A program made the position numbers and the translations under genes. The notes below the pieces were generated by a model. The model saw nothing but the letters and a program-made list of their open reading frames with translations, did not search any database and was not told the DNA's origin. Source: Lindgomyces ingoldianus (Eukaryota; Ascomycota; Dothideomycetes; Pleosporales; Lindgomycetaceae). From it: DNA of 64,000 nucleotides. This document shows, one piece after another, positions 12,185 through 24,405 of the stretch (the stretch's first letter is position 1; every line of letters begins with the position of its first letter). Location: positions 728,211-792,210 of the forward strand of contig NW_022985162.1 in the NCBI RefSeq assembly GCF_010093535.1. The letters run 5' to 3'.

Positions 12185-14079
12185 ATGGCCGAGACTTGCA
12201 TAGTCTGCCTCGGCGACCTCGCCCCCCAAGACGAAGGCCACCTTTTGGCCATCGAATCCGCGCTAGACAACGAGTCGCTTGAGCATGGGGCTCGTCATCC
12301 TAGCAAGGTCCAGAAGATTGTCTCCCCGGCCTCTGAGCCCACCCCGAGCGACGACGAATTAGTCGCCCACTTGCTCCCTTGCGGGCATAACTTGCACAAC
12401 GAATGTCTCAAGCCATGGGTTGAAAGGGCAAATAGTTGTCCCATCTGTCGGGCCAGCTTCAACATGGTGGAGCTTAGCGCAAGGGTAGGAAGTAAGACTC
12501 TCTAGCATTATGACTCTAATAGCCACTGCTGACTTACATTGCAGGCACCATTCTATCCTCCTATGGCGTCCAGGATCGACAACAAGTTGCCGAAATCGAC
12601 CCCTCCATGATCGTCGAGGAAGACTACTATAATCTCGTAGACGATGGGAGCTACGATGCATGCATGATATGCGATGAGTTCGGGGACTCGGCGCAGCTCA
12701 TGTTCTGCCACAGCTGTGAACAGATCTGTCATGTCTTTTGTGCCGGCCTCGATGCAATGCCTTCCCGTGGTGCATGGTACTGCCAACATTGCATGGAGAA
12801 TCCTGAACTGCTCGCCGCAGCCACGCGACGGCAGCCCCCACGTGGCCCTGCCGCCTTCATCAACGGGCGATCACGCATCCGTCGGCGACGCCCTCGTGCT
12901 CCAGATGAATGGGTCGGAGTCTGGCAGAGTGTGTGGGATCGACTCCATTTCGATATTGAATTCCCCTTCGAGGACGAAGAACAATCTGACAACCGATCTG
13001 AAGTACAGCGACGAGAAAATCAGGAATGGGAGCGTCGTTTTGAGCTTGCCCGCCGAATGGGTGCTGGGAACCGATTCCGTGCTACTAACAACGTATTGCA
13101 TCATCGCGAAGCCCCCAAGACCCCGAAGGACCCCGAATCTCAAGAGGAGTTACGAGCATGGAACCAGTTCGAGAAGGCCAGGGAGCAGAGGGCTCAACTG
13201 GAAAACCGTTCGACTACAAGTAGCAGTCGGCGTCAAAAGCGGAAGTCTGTCGACTCATCGCCTGCCGAATCAGAGTCTCGGAATCGCGAACCCGAGCGAA
13301 AACTAAAGCGCCCGAGGACGCGAGCCAACTTAGAAACGGGCGAGTCTTCAGCGACTGCAGCTCGCCGCCCTGAACACAATAACAGGTCGCCTCCAAATGG
13401 CTTGAAGGATGCCGCTGACCCTGGAACCGCATCTGGGTTCCTTCAATCCCTCCTCAAGGAGGTCGAAGTTGACCGTCATGCCGAAGACAAAGAAATTGCC
13501 GCACCACAACCTAAACGCATCATCGTCGAGCGGGCTTGTTCTCCTCAAAACTCGTCTCCAGGATTATCGCCCGTGTATCCAACACCGCACGGCATGACGA
13601 CCCCACCGCCACTCAACCTCACTGGGCTGAGTTCCCCCAATCACCAAGACTCTGATCAACACTCCCCAGCATACTCTCCCTTCTCCCCAGCAGACGATGA
13701 CCCCCGAATCGGTCGCCGGAAACAAGCTTACCGCTCTGCAGGCCTTAACAGCCCACCTCGCTCAAAAGACTCATCACCAACACGTTCATCGCACCTCTCA
13801 TACTCCACAAAAGCGGAAATCCAACGTATGGTCACCGTCGCCCTCAAACCGCTCTACACCAAGAAAGACATCTCCAAGGATGAATACACTGAGATCAACA
13901 GAGACATTTCAAGGCTATTATATGATCGTGTGGGCGATGCTGGCGCAGAAGCCCTCACAGATCACGATACCAGAGAGAAGTGGCAGAAGATGGCAGTTGA
14001 TGAGGTCGATGCTGTAGTAAAGACTTTGAGATTAAATACGGTTGCTAGTGTGGAGGACTCGGCGTCTACTTCTTCATGA
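12185..14079 (+). CDS. RING and PHD finger protein, PHRF1-like
   Basis: Exons 12185-12491 and 12545-14079 encode 613 residues. A RING-type finger opens the protein (CIVC at residues 5-8, then CGHNLHNECLKPWVER and CPIC) with a long insertion between the first two metal pairs. A PHD finger follows at about 142-185 (CMICDEFGDSAQLMFCHSCE ... WYCQHC). The middle is low-complexity, rich in Arg, Ser and Pro, with basic KRK-type runs suggesting nuclear location. The C-terminus (about 535-605, EIQRMVTVALKPLYTKKDIS onward) resembles the C-terminal region of animal PHRF1/SCAF1, proposed to bind the RNA polymerase II CTD. Inference: a nuclear E3-type chromatin/transcription factor. The 53-nt intron splits a Ser codon. 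An in-frame ATG at 12032 would add 51 residues, but the ATG at 12185 directly precedes the RING. Confidence 0.82.
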
Positions 14080-14722
14080 TATAGCGGAAACATAGCACTT
14101 GCATTTACTGATCTGCGCTGATCTGGATCCCAGTTGGATTATCTTGGTGCTGCTGGAGTGGGGAGTGGGGATTTGATTTCGTGGCGTTTTCATGCAATGT
14201 ACGGATTATCATATCACGTCTCGGATGATTGACGGCACGGCTAGATACCATGGGTGGGCTCTTTCGGCGATGGGGTTGGGCTACCTTCGGGATTTGTGTT
14301 TTGTTATAGTGTGAGCGGAATGCATGGCCCTATGAGCCACTTCGACTCTTGGAAGTCGAGTTTACTGCTTTTTTGATTATGGACCCTGACAACTTTTGTG
14401 TGCTTTACATGCAGTTAAGTGAGATGTTTGAATTTGCTTAGAGTGGTTGGCCTTTCCATTTTAGGAACGGAGAAGGGAGTCCTATAGCCCGGCAGGCCCA
14501 ACCAGGCTTAAAAGCAGGCTTCGTCTTACTCTGATATTATACTTTTGCATAGCAAGTCATAACCATTGAGCAAATTTTCTGGATTGAGAGCTATTAGCTC
14601 TTCAGGGGTATATTGCGCCTGTCCTATCTATTCATCCTACGTGGTGATCCGCTACACTATACTATTCAGGCTAAGCAGGGAAAAGAACCGCTCAAAATAT
14701 ACAAATGCAATGTTCATGGAGA
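14080..14722. other. Convergent intergenic region
   Basis: 3' UTR space between the PHRF1-like gene and med22. No supported feature. Confidence 0.55.
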
Positions 14723-15842
14723 TCACTCTGTCGCAAAAGGATCCACCAGGCTTATATTGATATCATCGTCGTAATCGTCTTCTTCATAGAAGCTGAGATT
14801 GGCGATGCTGAGTGAGACACCTGCGTTGAAGCCTGGAGAAAGGCCGGCGGAGAGGGTGCGACTGCTTATTGAAGATTGCGTTTCTGACGGCTCTTCGGTC
14901 TTGGGTTGCCAGACTTCGGGTTTCTCAACCTTGGGTTGCTGGACTCGGGGTAACTCGAACCGGATTTGCTCGATTTCGGGTTGTTTGACCATATCCTCAA
15001 GTCTCACGCGTAGCTCTCGCTTATTCTCGCTGGACTGCTGATGGATTGCGGTTTCTTCTCCGGAATCCGTGGCTACGGATGGAGATCTGAGGTTAATAGT
15101 ATGTTAGCATTGTCCCACATACGTTCGCTAGTCTTGCGGATGGCCCAGCGTGGCAACCGGCTCGTGCCTCAGAGACAGGTTGCCTAATATCTGGTATGGT
15201 GTCTAGGATGCCAACGCCCCACCCATTGTCTTGTTCTTGCTCTCTCTCTCCCGGGTAGCGATACGTCTTACCCAAAACCAGCCTGCTTTCCCATGCCCTT
15301 CTCCACATCTTTCGGCTTCGCTGTTCCCTTAGCTAGCTCCTCCATCAAAGTTGCGATCCGGAAAGCCTTGGCCTCGTCGGTATGCGCTTCGTGGATCAGT
15401 GTGTCAAGGCCCCCGAAAAGCCACACTTCTTGGAGCTCGCGGATTAGGACGGAAAGGTCTTGACCTGCTCGGATCTGAAAGGCTGGTCAGTTCAACTGTA
15501 CTTCTTGCAACGCTGGGGGTGAGTAAAAGGGACGTGGAAGCTGGTACCTCTGGGACATGATGGAGAGGCGGGGTGTAAAGCTGTCACAGACTTACAAAAG
15601 ATGCAATCTCTTCGTTGATAGTCAGCTCCTTCTGAGCCGTGCTACTGTAGTCGTTCTCCTTCGGATCTTCCTTCGTCTTCGGATCGTCTTCTTTGACAGC
15701 ACCGGCGACATTGGCGAAATGGCCTATCAGCGCGTTGCAGATCTTGTCTACGCGGGCTGTGGCTTGAGTTAGTAGTGTTTAGGAAGCTTGAAGCTCGAAT
15801 CATACCGTGGAGGGCTGCAGCATTATGCTTGGTCGGGTCCAT
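14723..15842 (-). CDS. med22: Mediator complex subunit 22 (Surf5)
   Basis: Minus-strand exons are 15842-15806, 15762-15596, 15474-15272 and 15086-14723, giving 256 residues. Med22 is a head-module subunit of Mediator that pairs with Med11 and acts in RNA polymerase II initiation in the nucleus. The diagnostic part is a helical N-terminal region: TARVDKICNALIGHFANVAG, an acidic linker, INEEIASFIRAGQDLSVLIR and ELQEVWLFGGLDTL, which matches the Surf5 family pattern of an XXRAxxSLxxLxxxLKxLWLFGxLDTL type. The C-terminal 100 residues are polar, with Lys/Glu/Pro repeats (VEKPEVWQPKTEEP) and an acidic end (EEDDYDDDINIS); they are probably disordered. The first exon is only 37 nt and all three introns are GT-AG (43, 121 and 185 nt). 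The assignment rests on the spliced product, since no single exon shows it clearly. Confidence 0.82.
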
Positions 15843-17418
15843 TGTTGGACTGGTTTGTTGTGCAAGAGCTGTCGTCGTGAGCTTTGTGGGTGCAAGGCGT
15901 CGAAGTCGACCTTCGGACGGTCTGGGGAAAGCGAGCCTTGGCGTCTGGCACGTGCATCCCCAGGCTATCTTCACATGGAAGCTCTTACCGTCGAAGTGAA
16001 CCGTGGGTCTCGAAAACTGCTTCACCGATTGGCATGGAAAGCAGCAGAAAAGAAACATCCATCCCTAAAACGCATACTGGACTATCATAGCGCATCTACC
16101 TTTGGAAAGCTACGCTAGCCCTCAACGTCAAAGCCAGCCTGCCTTGTCCAGCTCGGACACCGCGGGGTTTGGGACACCTTCACACTAAGCCGTTCCAACA
16201 CAGCGGAAGGAGTTGGAACACACTCCTCACCCTGCCATGCAGGGGTCTCGAATATAACACACGGGCCGTTATGGAGTCTTAAGTGTACATTCTTCTCCCA
16301 ACCAAGGTTCGCAAGATCTGCCGCACGGTCACGGATGATCGACAGGAACGTGAGCACGGGCCTCTTTTAGATGAGATGGATCTGGGGTTCCTCGAAGGTT
16401 TAATCGGACGACTGACATGGAGGACTGGGAACAGTATCACTGACTAGATGACCACAAGAGAGGACCCGAATCAGCTACGTGGTGGGGCAGAGAGACAAAT
16501 TTGGAGGGAAATGCATGGGTCACATCGAATCTCAAACATGGATCGTTTCTCTACTTCCCCTTCCGCAACCCCGCGAACTAACGCCCTTGAACAACGCCAC
16601 ACTGTCCCGCCTTCCCTTGTTGCTCATTCACCATCGCCGACACGTATTCTCCTTAAGCTGGGAACCCCTGCCCGGTTCCGCTGGCGCTATGCTCTAATGC
16701 AAGCCTTCAGACCAAAACTTGCGCTATCGATCTCCTCCCAGGGTAGTTCTTTCTGTACCTGGATGCGGGGAATGCAGAAGTTGACAAGTCGGACTAGATG
16801 GAGAGAGTCTGGATGGACGCATCACTTTCTCAAGGCCTTCCTTTTATGGATCTGGATGGAGCATGTGATGGTTTGTATGCATAGATTGCTGGACTGGGAG
16901 GCTGTCACGGAGAGCAATCGAGACGAAGATCCTAGGAACTACCTGCGTGATGGAGTGAAGTGTGGCGAGGGGTATGTGTCTTGTAGGCAGACCGGTCCTG
17001 ACTGCGCAGACCTAGCCGTGGATACGGAATAGAATGGGGACCCCGACGATGCGATGATTGATCAGTCAAGATACTCACTCGTTTCATTTCCAGAAAGAAG
17101 TCAGCAAGACGCATAACAAACATGGTTTGCATGTTTATCGATCTTGTGGTCGATTCTCAGTCATCGTGGAGAACGAGGATTTCCCAGTGAGTTGGTTGTC
17201 TATTTGTAATTGCATGTTTCCTTCTCGACAATCCCAAACGCCGGTTGTCGCACTTTAAGGCCGCAATAGAGGGCTAGTTGTCAGGAAACAAGAAGCCGAC
17301 TTTCTAAATTAGAATGTGAGCTGAGATGAGAGCCACTTTGTTTTTTCGATGATAATTGGAGAGTTGCCAAATTATAACATAGTTGACGTGCCTGCAAGGA
17401 ACATGGTCGTTATTCAAT
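15843..17418. other. Intergenic region
   Basis: About 1.6 kb between two minus-strand genes. Open frames up to about 195 codons occur (16448-17032 on +), but their products are Arg/Ser-rich, lack a domain and have no splice logic. I treat the region as non-coding. Confidence 0.45.
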
Positions 17419-18448
17419 TCAATGTGACATGACAGATATTTTCCTCCTGTGGAAGAGAGACCGTGAAAACGACCCTTTCCGTGAAGCAATCGAGTTACTA
17501 TGGCTGATAGACTCAACTATTGTAGGACTCTCTGTCTCCCTCGTAAAATCTTCGTACCGCCAGGCCGGTATGGTGCTCGATGCGATGCTATGCTCGTCGT
17601 CAGAGCTATACGGCATCGAGATTTCCACGATTGGTTGTTGCTTGTATCCAGGGGGTTTGGGCTTAGATAACATTCGAGCCCGTTGACTACTAGAGCTGCG
17701 TTTAGGAGAAGTTTCCGTAGGCGGTGCGCTTTCGATCGATGACGTCTCTATGATACGAATAAGTACCAATATTTGAATCAACGCTTAGAAACGCACTTGG
17801 AGAGACTGCAGAGCAAGTCGAGTTTTGCGAGCTTTGTGGGAAGGTATTCTCGGGCTCTACTTGGAGCATGAATTTCGATAGCATAGCACGGACACCAGGT
17901 AACTCACTTTTTTCTGTGGCGACGTGAGAAAAATGGCTTTTTCTCCTTGTCATGAACGAGCTGCTCCTGACATGGCGATGATAAGAGGGCCAATTTCTCC
18001 GAGGAGGCTGAACAGGAACGTCTCGTGGGTTTGAGAAAGCATGGTACTCCTCTCGCGACTCGGGTTGGTAAGTATCGCGGGGCGCTTTTGGTTGGTAGCT
18101 CTGGGGCTGAGGCTTATACATCACTGACTCTATCGAAATATCGTCTTCAGTCGCCTTATGGATACATGAACGATTCCTAGCTAGAATTCCGACATCGCTA
18201 GGAGAGTGGCAGTGGTTGAGTGATACCGTCACCTCGCTCCTCCTCTTTCTTGCAGCGGCAATTCGAGCCCTTTTTTCTCCGGGAGTCCACATTGCTAGGC
18301 CCGCAGCTTGGGTATCTTGAGCGGCATGTGTTGGGATATGTTTGCATAAGGCGGGTGGAGGTTGATATTCTGCTGTTTGTTCATGTGTAGAATTATGGTG
18401 ATTCTTGGCTGCTTCCTTCGCCTTCCTGACCTTGGAGAAGAGAGACAT
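17419..18448 (-). CDS. Hypothetical protein, Ser/Arg-rich, disordered
   Basis: Exons on the minus strand are 18448-17797 and 17747-17419 (49-nt GTGCGT...TAG intron), giving 326 residues. I do not recognise a family. The N-terminus is basic (MSLFSKVRKAKEAAKNHHNS). A central TPGEKRARIAAARKRRSEV stretch could be a nuclear signal. The rest is rich in Ser, Pro, Arg and Tyr, with phosphosite-like patches (SSSSQRARMLSKPKPPG, SYHRHVRSSSFMTRRKS). It has no membrane segment or signal peptide. The two halves have matching composition and the intron lies where the upper frame would run into unrelated sequence, which supports one gene. It looks like a lineage-restricted regulatory or scaffold protein, but no function is assigned. 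Confidence 0.6.
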
Positions 18449-20846
18449 AGAGGACAGTGTATTGGTATGGATAAAATGAAGGTGGTAAACTGCTACCGCA
18501 GAGGGGGGCTGAAGAGAGAAGCTGACTATATCTCTAACGAGTAAATTGCTCTAAGGCAACGTGTTGTTAGCGTACGAAAACAATCTGCGAATAGATTGAG
18601 CTGATGTCAATGGCGCTCCTGCTAGTGAAACTAGACAGGTGGAGAAAATTCCGGCGGCGAGAAGACTTGCTTTCGAGCCTTCGCTTGATGGATAGGCGCT
18701 CTTAGCTCCCGGATAGGATAGATCAATCTCAATAAGGCGCGGAAGAGCTCTGCAAGATCTGCCAAATCAGGACGAAGGAGAAACTCAATGAAAAGAAACG
18801 AGGATTAAGTCCATATGAATGAGGATGATGCAGAAAAGAGAAAGGGAACGACTATGTGTGATCCTAAATTATTCTATTCTGTGTGGCTCGGCTCTCCAAA
18901 TACTCTCCCGAAGCAATTGGGTGCGTCACGATTTAAACGACCAGGATACCCTGTGCTATGGATTGGTGAAAACTCAGTAACGCAAGCCTCGGAGGAAAGA
19001 TGGGAATTCTAGGCATGCGTTGAATGGTTCCGTACCAACAGCCACTTCCAGGTCCAAGGAAAGGCTGAGTGGCGGCCCGTGTTTGAGTTGATGCAGGTGC
19101 GTGTGAGGTGGGGTTACTGCAGAGTGGGGTTGTCGAAGGAAGATCACTGAAGTTTCTCTTATTTGAACGAGCATCCATGCCCACTCCTGCCTTCAGGTAA
19201 GAAAATCTATTATTGAGCACTGAGATGATTGGAATGCCTCTGCATAGACCGCAGGTAAAAGGAGCAGACCAATATTCCACCGTCCTCGACTCCGAGCTGG
19301 AGCGCTGGATGGCACTGTCTGGCACTGTCCCGCCATTCGACACATCCAAGTCACAGGGACCAGGGACCAGAGACTGACATGCTCCAGCTTTGGCTGATCA
19401 CCTCAAAGCCTATCACCTCGAAGCCTGTTGCCCTGTGGCCTGAAAGACGTGCAGCTCAATAGTTTCCTTTTCCTTTTTTTATTATTTTTTTTTGGAAGTG
19501 AGTCAATATCTGCATGTCCTGAAGTAGCACCTATCAGCTGGCTGAGCTAAAGTCAGTTTCCGGCTTGGAGACAGTCTCGCCACACACCACGTTAGTTAAG
19601 TCAACCACAGAAATGTTCAAGAATGCGGCGTATTTCAAGGGGTTAGACGTCTCCATAAGTTAGGTGCCTGAATAGAGAGAACTAGCCGACATCGGCGTCT
19701 GAAGCAGAAGATAGGGCTCTATGGGACAGTGGTAAAGGACGATGGCACTCAAATGATGATGCTACCGTCCACTACAGGGCACAAGCTGCCAAATGATTGA
19801 CCGGAGAACTGTCGATTACTTGCCTAGTCTTTAGGTCTGGCGCACAATGGCGAAGGGAGATATGGGGAATGTATTGATTTATGATTCATGGGGTGAGGAA
19901 GAGTGCGTTGCGGCTGACTGTGCAACCTCAGAGCCAGGGTTAGAAAGGGGCACAGATGGGGAGGGGGGGGGGTGTGGACCCGGATTGCGCCGACGGTCCT
20001 GTGGCATGAGAGTCTCAGAGTACCGTTGTTGCAGCATAGTGACAGGTGTTGCGTTGTTGACACACGCGAACCGCTGCAGGTTCACGCATCTCGAAGGTGT
20101 TTGACATGTCGAGTCCGAGGTGTTGAGGGCTGATGCTCGTGGGAGAACAGGTGTCGCCCAAAAGAAGGGCCGACGCCGACACCGACGCCCATTGCGTCAA
20201 TCGGGATGGCACGCCTCGCCCTGCTGCCACTGCCTGCCACTCCTGCTACTGCCTGTCAACACCAAGCCGAGTGCTCGCATGCCTGGCGCTCTCCTGCATT
20301 TTGCATCGTCATCCCGTGGCATCCCCGACCCGCCATCTCCCTCGTCCCAAGTCTGAGCTATCCGCAGAGCGGGCGCTGTGCTCACATCCCATGTCGCTCT
20401 ACCGCGGCCCAGACGCCTTATCGATTATCTCATCGAACTAGTTTTAGCGCCAGAGGCTGACTTCGCCATCGCGGCTCCTCCTCCGACTCTGCACGTACGC
20501 ACGCCCGTCCGCAAACCGACGACGCGACAAACCCGTCGAACCCATTCCCGGCGATCTCGACCGCCTCGTCACCGCGAGAACCTCATTCTTCCCTGCACCC
20601 CGAGCCTTGTCGCACTGCATCCCGCACTTGTCGGCCTCTACGCTCGTGCATCTTCGCACACGTCGTCGCCCAGCCTCCTCATCCCCATCTTCTCACGCGC
20701 GACCTTCACCGCACTCGCCCATTTCCACATCCCCCATTTCCTGTCGCATTCCCCTAGCTTAGTCCTACGCAGACCCCAGCGACTGCTGTCCGCTCTCCGG
20801 AGGGTGTCGTCGCCCCGGCCGGAGTGGCGAGAGACCCACCTCTATT
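18449..20846. promoter_or_regulatory. Long intergenic region upstream of PSY2-type gene
   Basis: The left part is AT-rich with T-tracts (about 19470-19492). A poly-G run lies near 19963-19972. The last 700 bases are C-rich, like a fungal promoter and 5' leader. A short imperfect repeat (ATCACCTCAAAGCCT / ATCACCTCGAAGCCT) occurs at about 19398-19425. No gene is supported. Confidence 0.45.
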
Positions 20847-23781
20847 ATGGCACTGGTACCTGCGCCGAGCAACGATCGCAAGCGCGTCAAGGTCTATGAA
20901 TTGAAGAACAATGACTGGTTTGATAGGGGCACGGGCTTCTGCAAAGGCGTTGTTGTGAGTGTATGTCACCCTCTCTCCAGGTTCCATAGCCTGGCAAATT
21001 CTGTCTTGTCGCCATGTCATCACCTCGATCCGAGGGCGCCCATGCTGACCTGTACGCTTGCAGCAAGACGAAGCCAAAATCCTCGTCGCGTCCGAAGATG
21101 ACCCGACTCGGCAACTGTTGGAGACCAAGATATCGAAAGATGATGGCTATCAGAAACAGCAAGGTATGGACAAGAACCCTTCGTGGCAGATAGGATGCTA
21201 AATCACTACAGATACGCTCATCGTATGGACAGAGCAGAATGGCACCGACATGGCCCTCAGTTTTCAGGAGCCAGAGGGATGTGCCGGCATCTGGCAAGCT
21301 GCCTAACCTTCCTGCATCAACTGATCATCAGCGCTGACGGGAACCAGGGATTTTGTAAATGAAGTGCAATCGCGTCTGCAAGCTCTCGCGCAAGGTATGT
21401 GCATGCACTCGTTCCTACAAGACTGGAGCAAGTGGCTGATGCGTGACAGACGATGGCCTGTCCGACGATATCGGAGAAAGTGTTAACCCCATTATGTTAC
21501 CACTCCCGGAACTCGGAAATCTCCACGAGATAGAAAACCACATGCGCGCGGCCAATACCACCCCAGGCGGCCGCGAAGCACTCGCAAAATTCATTCTGTC
21601 TCAAGACTACATTCCGAAGCTGATACCTCTGGTAGAAATGGCTGAAGATCTTGAGAGCGCGTCTGATCTCCATCGGCTGTGCAGCATAATGAAGATGTTG
21701 ATACTGCTGAACGACACCGCCATCATCGAGTATGTAGTGACGGACGACGTGGTCATAGGGGTGGTCGGGGCCTTGGAGTGTAGGTACCTTCAACCAGAGC
21801 TCTCGAAAGTCGGCTAATGCATGTGCAGATGACCCGGACTTTCCTCTTCACAAGGCTAACCACAGACAATACCTCTCCGACGAGTCGCGATTCAAGGAAG
21901 TTGTGAAGATAGAGGAGCAGGCCATCAGGAAGAAGATCCACTATACATACCGGCTACAGTATTTAAAGGATGTGGTTCTCGCGCGCATCCTCGACGACCC
22001 CACATTCTCCGTCCTCAATTCTCTCATATTTTTCCACCAAGTCGATATTGTTCAGCATCTCCAAGCGAATGGTGCATTTCTGAAGGAGTTATTTGGCATT
22101 TTTGGCGCTGAGGAGCGAGACCTCCAACGAAAAAAGGATGCAGTCCTATTTATCCAGCAATGCTGTGCGATTGCGAAGAGTCTCCAGGTTAGCGCTCGGG
22201 CGCAGCTTTATCAGAATTTTATCAACAATGGGCTTCTGGACGTTATACAGTACGCGCTCAGGCATCACGATGCTTCAGTGCGGGTCGCTGGAACGGATAT
22301 TTTAGTAGCTCTCATCGACCATGACGCGCTAATGGTCCGGAGTAAGATATTCCAGGCCATCCAGGAGAAGACGAAGCCCTTGACCGATACGCTCATTGAA
22401 CTTCTCTTGATCGAAGTTGACCTCGGCGTGAAAGCTCAGATGGCCGATGCCATCAAGATACTGCTGGATCCAAACGCAAACTCCGCGTCAATTGAGGCTC
22501 TCGGTCGAACCAACAGTGATTTCTTGGCTAAGGTTAGAGGAACGCTACCCGCGATGCCTCAAACTGATAACTTTATCCAGAGCTTTTATGACGAATCTGC
22601 CAGGAAGTTGTTTCAACCTCTCAAAGATCTCGAAGGCAGGAAGACCATGGACAATCTCTCCATCCAGGAAGTATCCCTTTACTCCCATCTCGTCGAGGTC
22701 CTTTGCTTCTTCATTCGGCAACATTCATTCCGCAGTAAATATTTCATCCTTTCCGAAGGTCTCGGAGCTCGCGTTGCCCAGCTCATGGATTGTCCAGAGA
22801 AGCATTTGAAGCTAAGTAAGTTGAATATCTGCAGAATTTCAATCAGACACAAGCTTACATCTACCAGCATCGCTCAAATATTTCCGCACATGTATCGGCC
22901 TACATGATGATTTCCATAATCGGCAAATCATCCAGCATCACCTCTTCGAACCGATTCTTAAAATACTGTTCGACACAATGCCTAGGGATAACCTCCTCAA
23001 CTCTGCTTGCTTGGAGCTCTTCGAGTTCATCAAGCGCGAGAATATCAAGATTATTGTCACACATCTCGTTGAAACGTATCGAGAAAAACTAGCTGCCATC
23101 ACTTACGTAGATACATTCCAGAGCCTCATTCTCCGGTACGACCAAATGCATGAACCACCAACTACCCAGGAGCTTGAGAATTCCTTCACTAGCGTGGATA
23201 GCGATACTCCGGCTCGGAATGTAGGTATCATGAACGGCGGAAGATGGGGTCAAGCGTTGAAGGATGCGGATGCGGAGGAAGAAGCCTACCTCAACGGGTC
23301 AGATGATGATGACGATGATGGTCTGCCAAGTGCGGTGAAGCCCGTGCTGAACGGGGCGTCTCCGGTTAGACCATTGGTGAGCTATCCCGATGATGAGGGT
23401 GACGATGACGACATGGACATTCTTGCTACAAGCGCTCCATTAGTATCACCGCACAACATATCGAGCGCTACTCAGACCCAGGAAACACCCGTCACGAGTC
23501 CGTCTCCCAAGCCAACGGGTGCCACACCGCCGGAACGTATTTCTGAAAAACGCAGAAGAGAGGAGGATGAAGAGGATGAGCTGCTTGCCAACATATCCAA
23601 CTCCAGTACGAAAAGGCGTGCATCTCTCAGCAGCAATTCGAGCACGGCCAGTACAGGAAGTATGCAGAGGCTCCGCCGGAAACCAGGCATCAACTCTGGG
23701 AAAGACAACGGAGGTGGACCAAAGAAGATATCGCTGTCCATTCCGCTTAAGAGTGGTGGTGAGGGAGGCGAAGGCGATTGA
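20847..23781 (+). CDS. PSY2: Protein phosphatase 4 regulatory subunit 3 (Psy2/SMEK)
   Basis: Exons 20847-20954, 21064-21163, 21212-21293, 21348-21394, 21450-21779, 21829-22815 and 22868-23781 encode 855 residues. Psy2 targets PP4 catalytic and R2 subunits to phosphorylated substrates, mainly in the nucleus, for example in DNA-damage recovery. Seen: an N-terminal PH/EVH1-like domain (RVKVYELKNNDWFDRGTGFC, DTLIVWTEQNGTDMALSFQE); the SMK-1 domain (YDPDFPLHKANHRQYL, EEQAIRKKIHYTYRLQYLKD, VLNSLIFFHQVDIVQ); ARM-type helices; and a C-terminal tail with acidic runs (DDDDDD-type) and basic KRR motifs. The intron at 21294-21347 has a GC donor (GCAAGC); only this keeps the GIWDFVNEVQ junction. The first donor is ambiguous between 20955 (GTGAGT, used here) and 20961. 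Confidence 0.93.
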
Positions 23782-24405
23782 TAGATGATATAAGTCAGAT
23801 TCTGCTACCCTTTATCACGAGTGATACCCTTGGCCTGCCTGGGCAACGAGATGTATGAATTGGATCTTGGACAGCGATGTGGGCATGGGCGGAGCTAATG
23901 GCGTTTATTTGCTCATCTCGGTGATGGATGGCCAATATGGAGGAATGAATGAGTACTGGGGTTGCGGTGGATATCATGTCGTTTCTGCGCTACTTTGGCC
24001 TGCCTCTTTGGGTCATGTATTATATTATCCCTTTGGGAAGGACGGGGGCTTTCAAGGTTCATTCGGTTCACCAAGGCTGCATTGCACGGAGGATGGATAG
24101 GGGAAGAGAATGGTTCTATGTGTAGATGGCTTTGGATAGTCTGCACAAGAGTCTAGGCTTCGATGATGTCGTACTTTGGGTTTCAACATGTGTCTTGATT
24201 GTGACCGTGACCGTGATATACTGGTGAAATACGGATCTGTAAGCCACCTGCAGAAGATCCGCAGGAGTCACGTTTCCTCGCGTTTTTGCTCCTGTGCCCC
24301 CACCTTGGAATTCGTTGTCACGACGCCACACCATGACCACACAACCTACAACGACTTCATGATATATTATTACTCTACACAGCCTTCATCACCCTACGGC
24401 GCGCA
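23782..24405. other. Intergenic region between PSY2 and DHFR
   Basis: 3' UTR and promoter space between two genes on the same strand. Nothing else is supported. Confidence 0.5.

Noticed and set aside
16448..17032. Plus-strand open frame of 194 codons
   Set aside because: Composition is random-looking and no domain, splice pattern or start context supports it.
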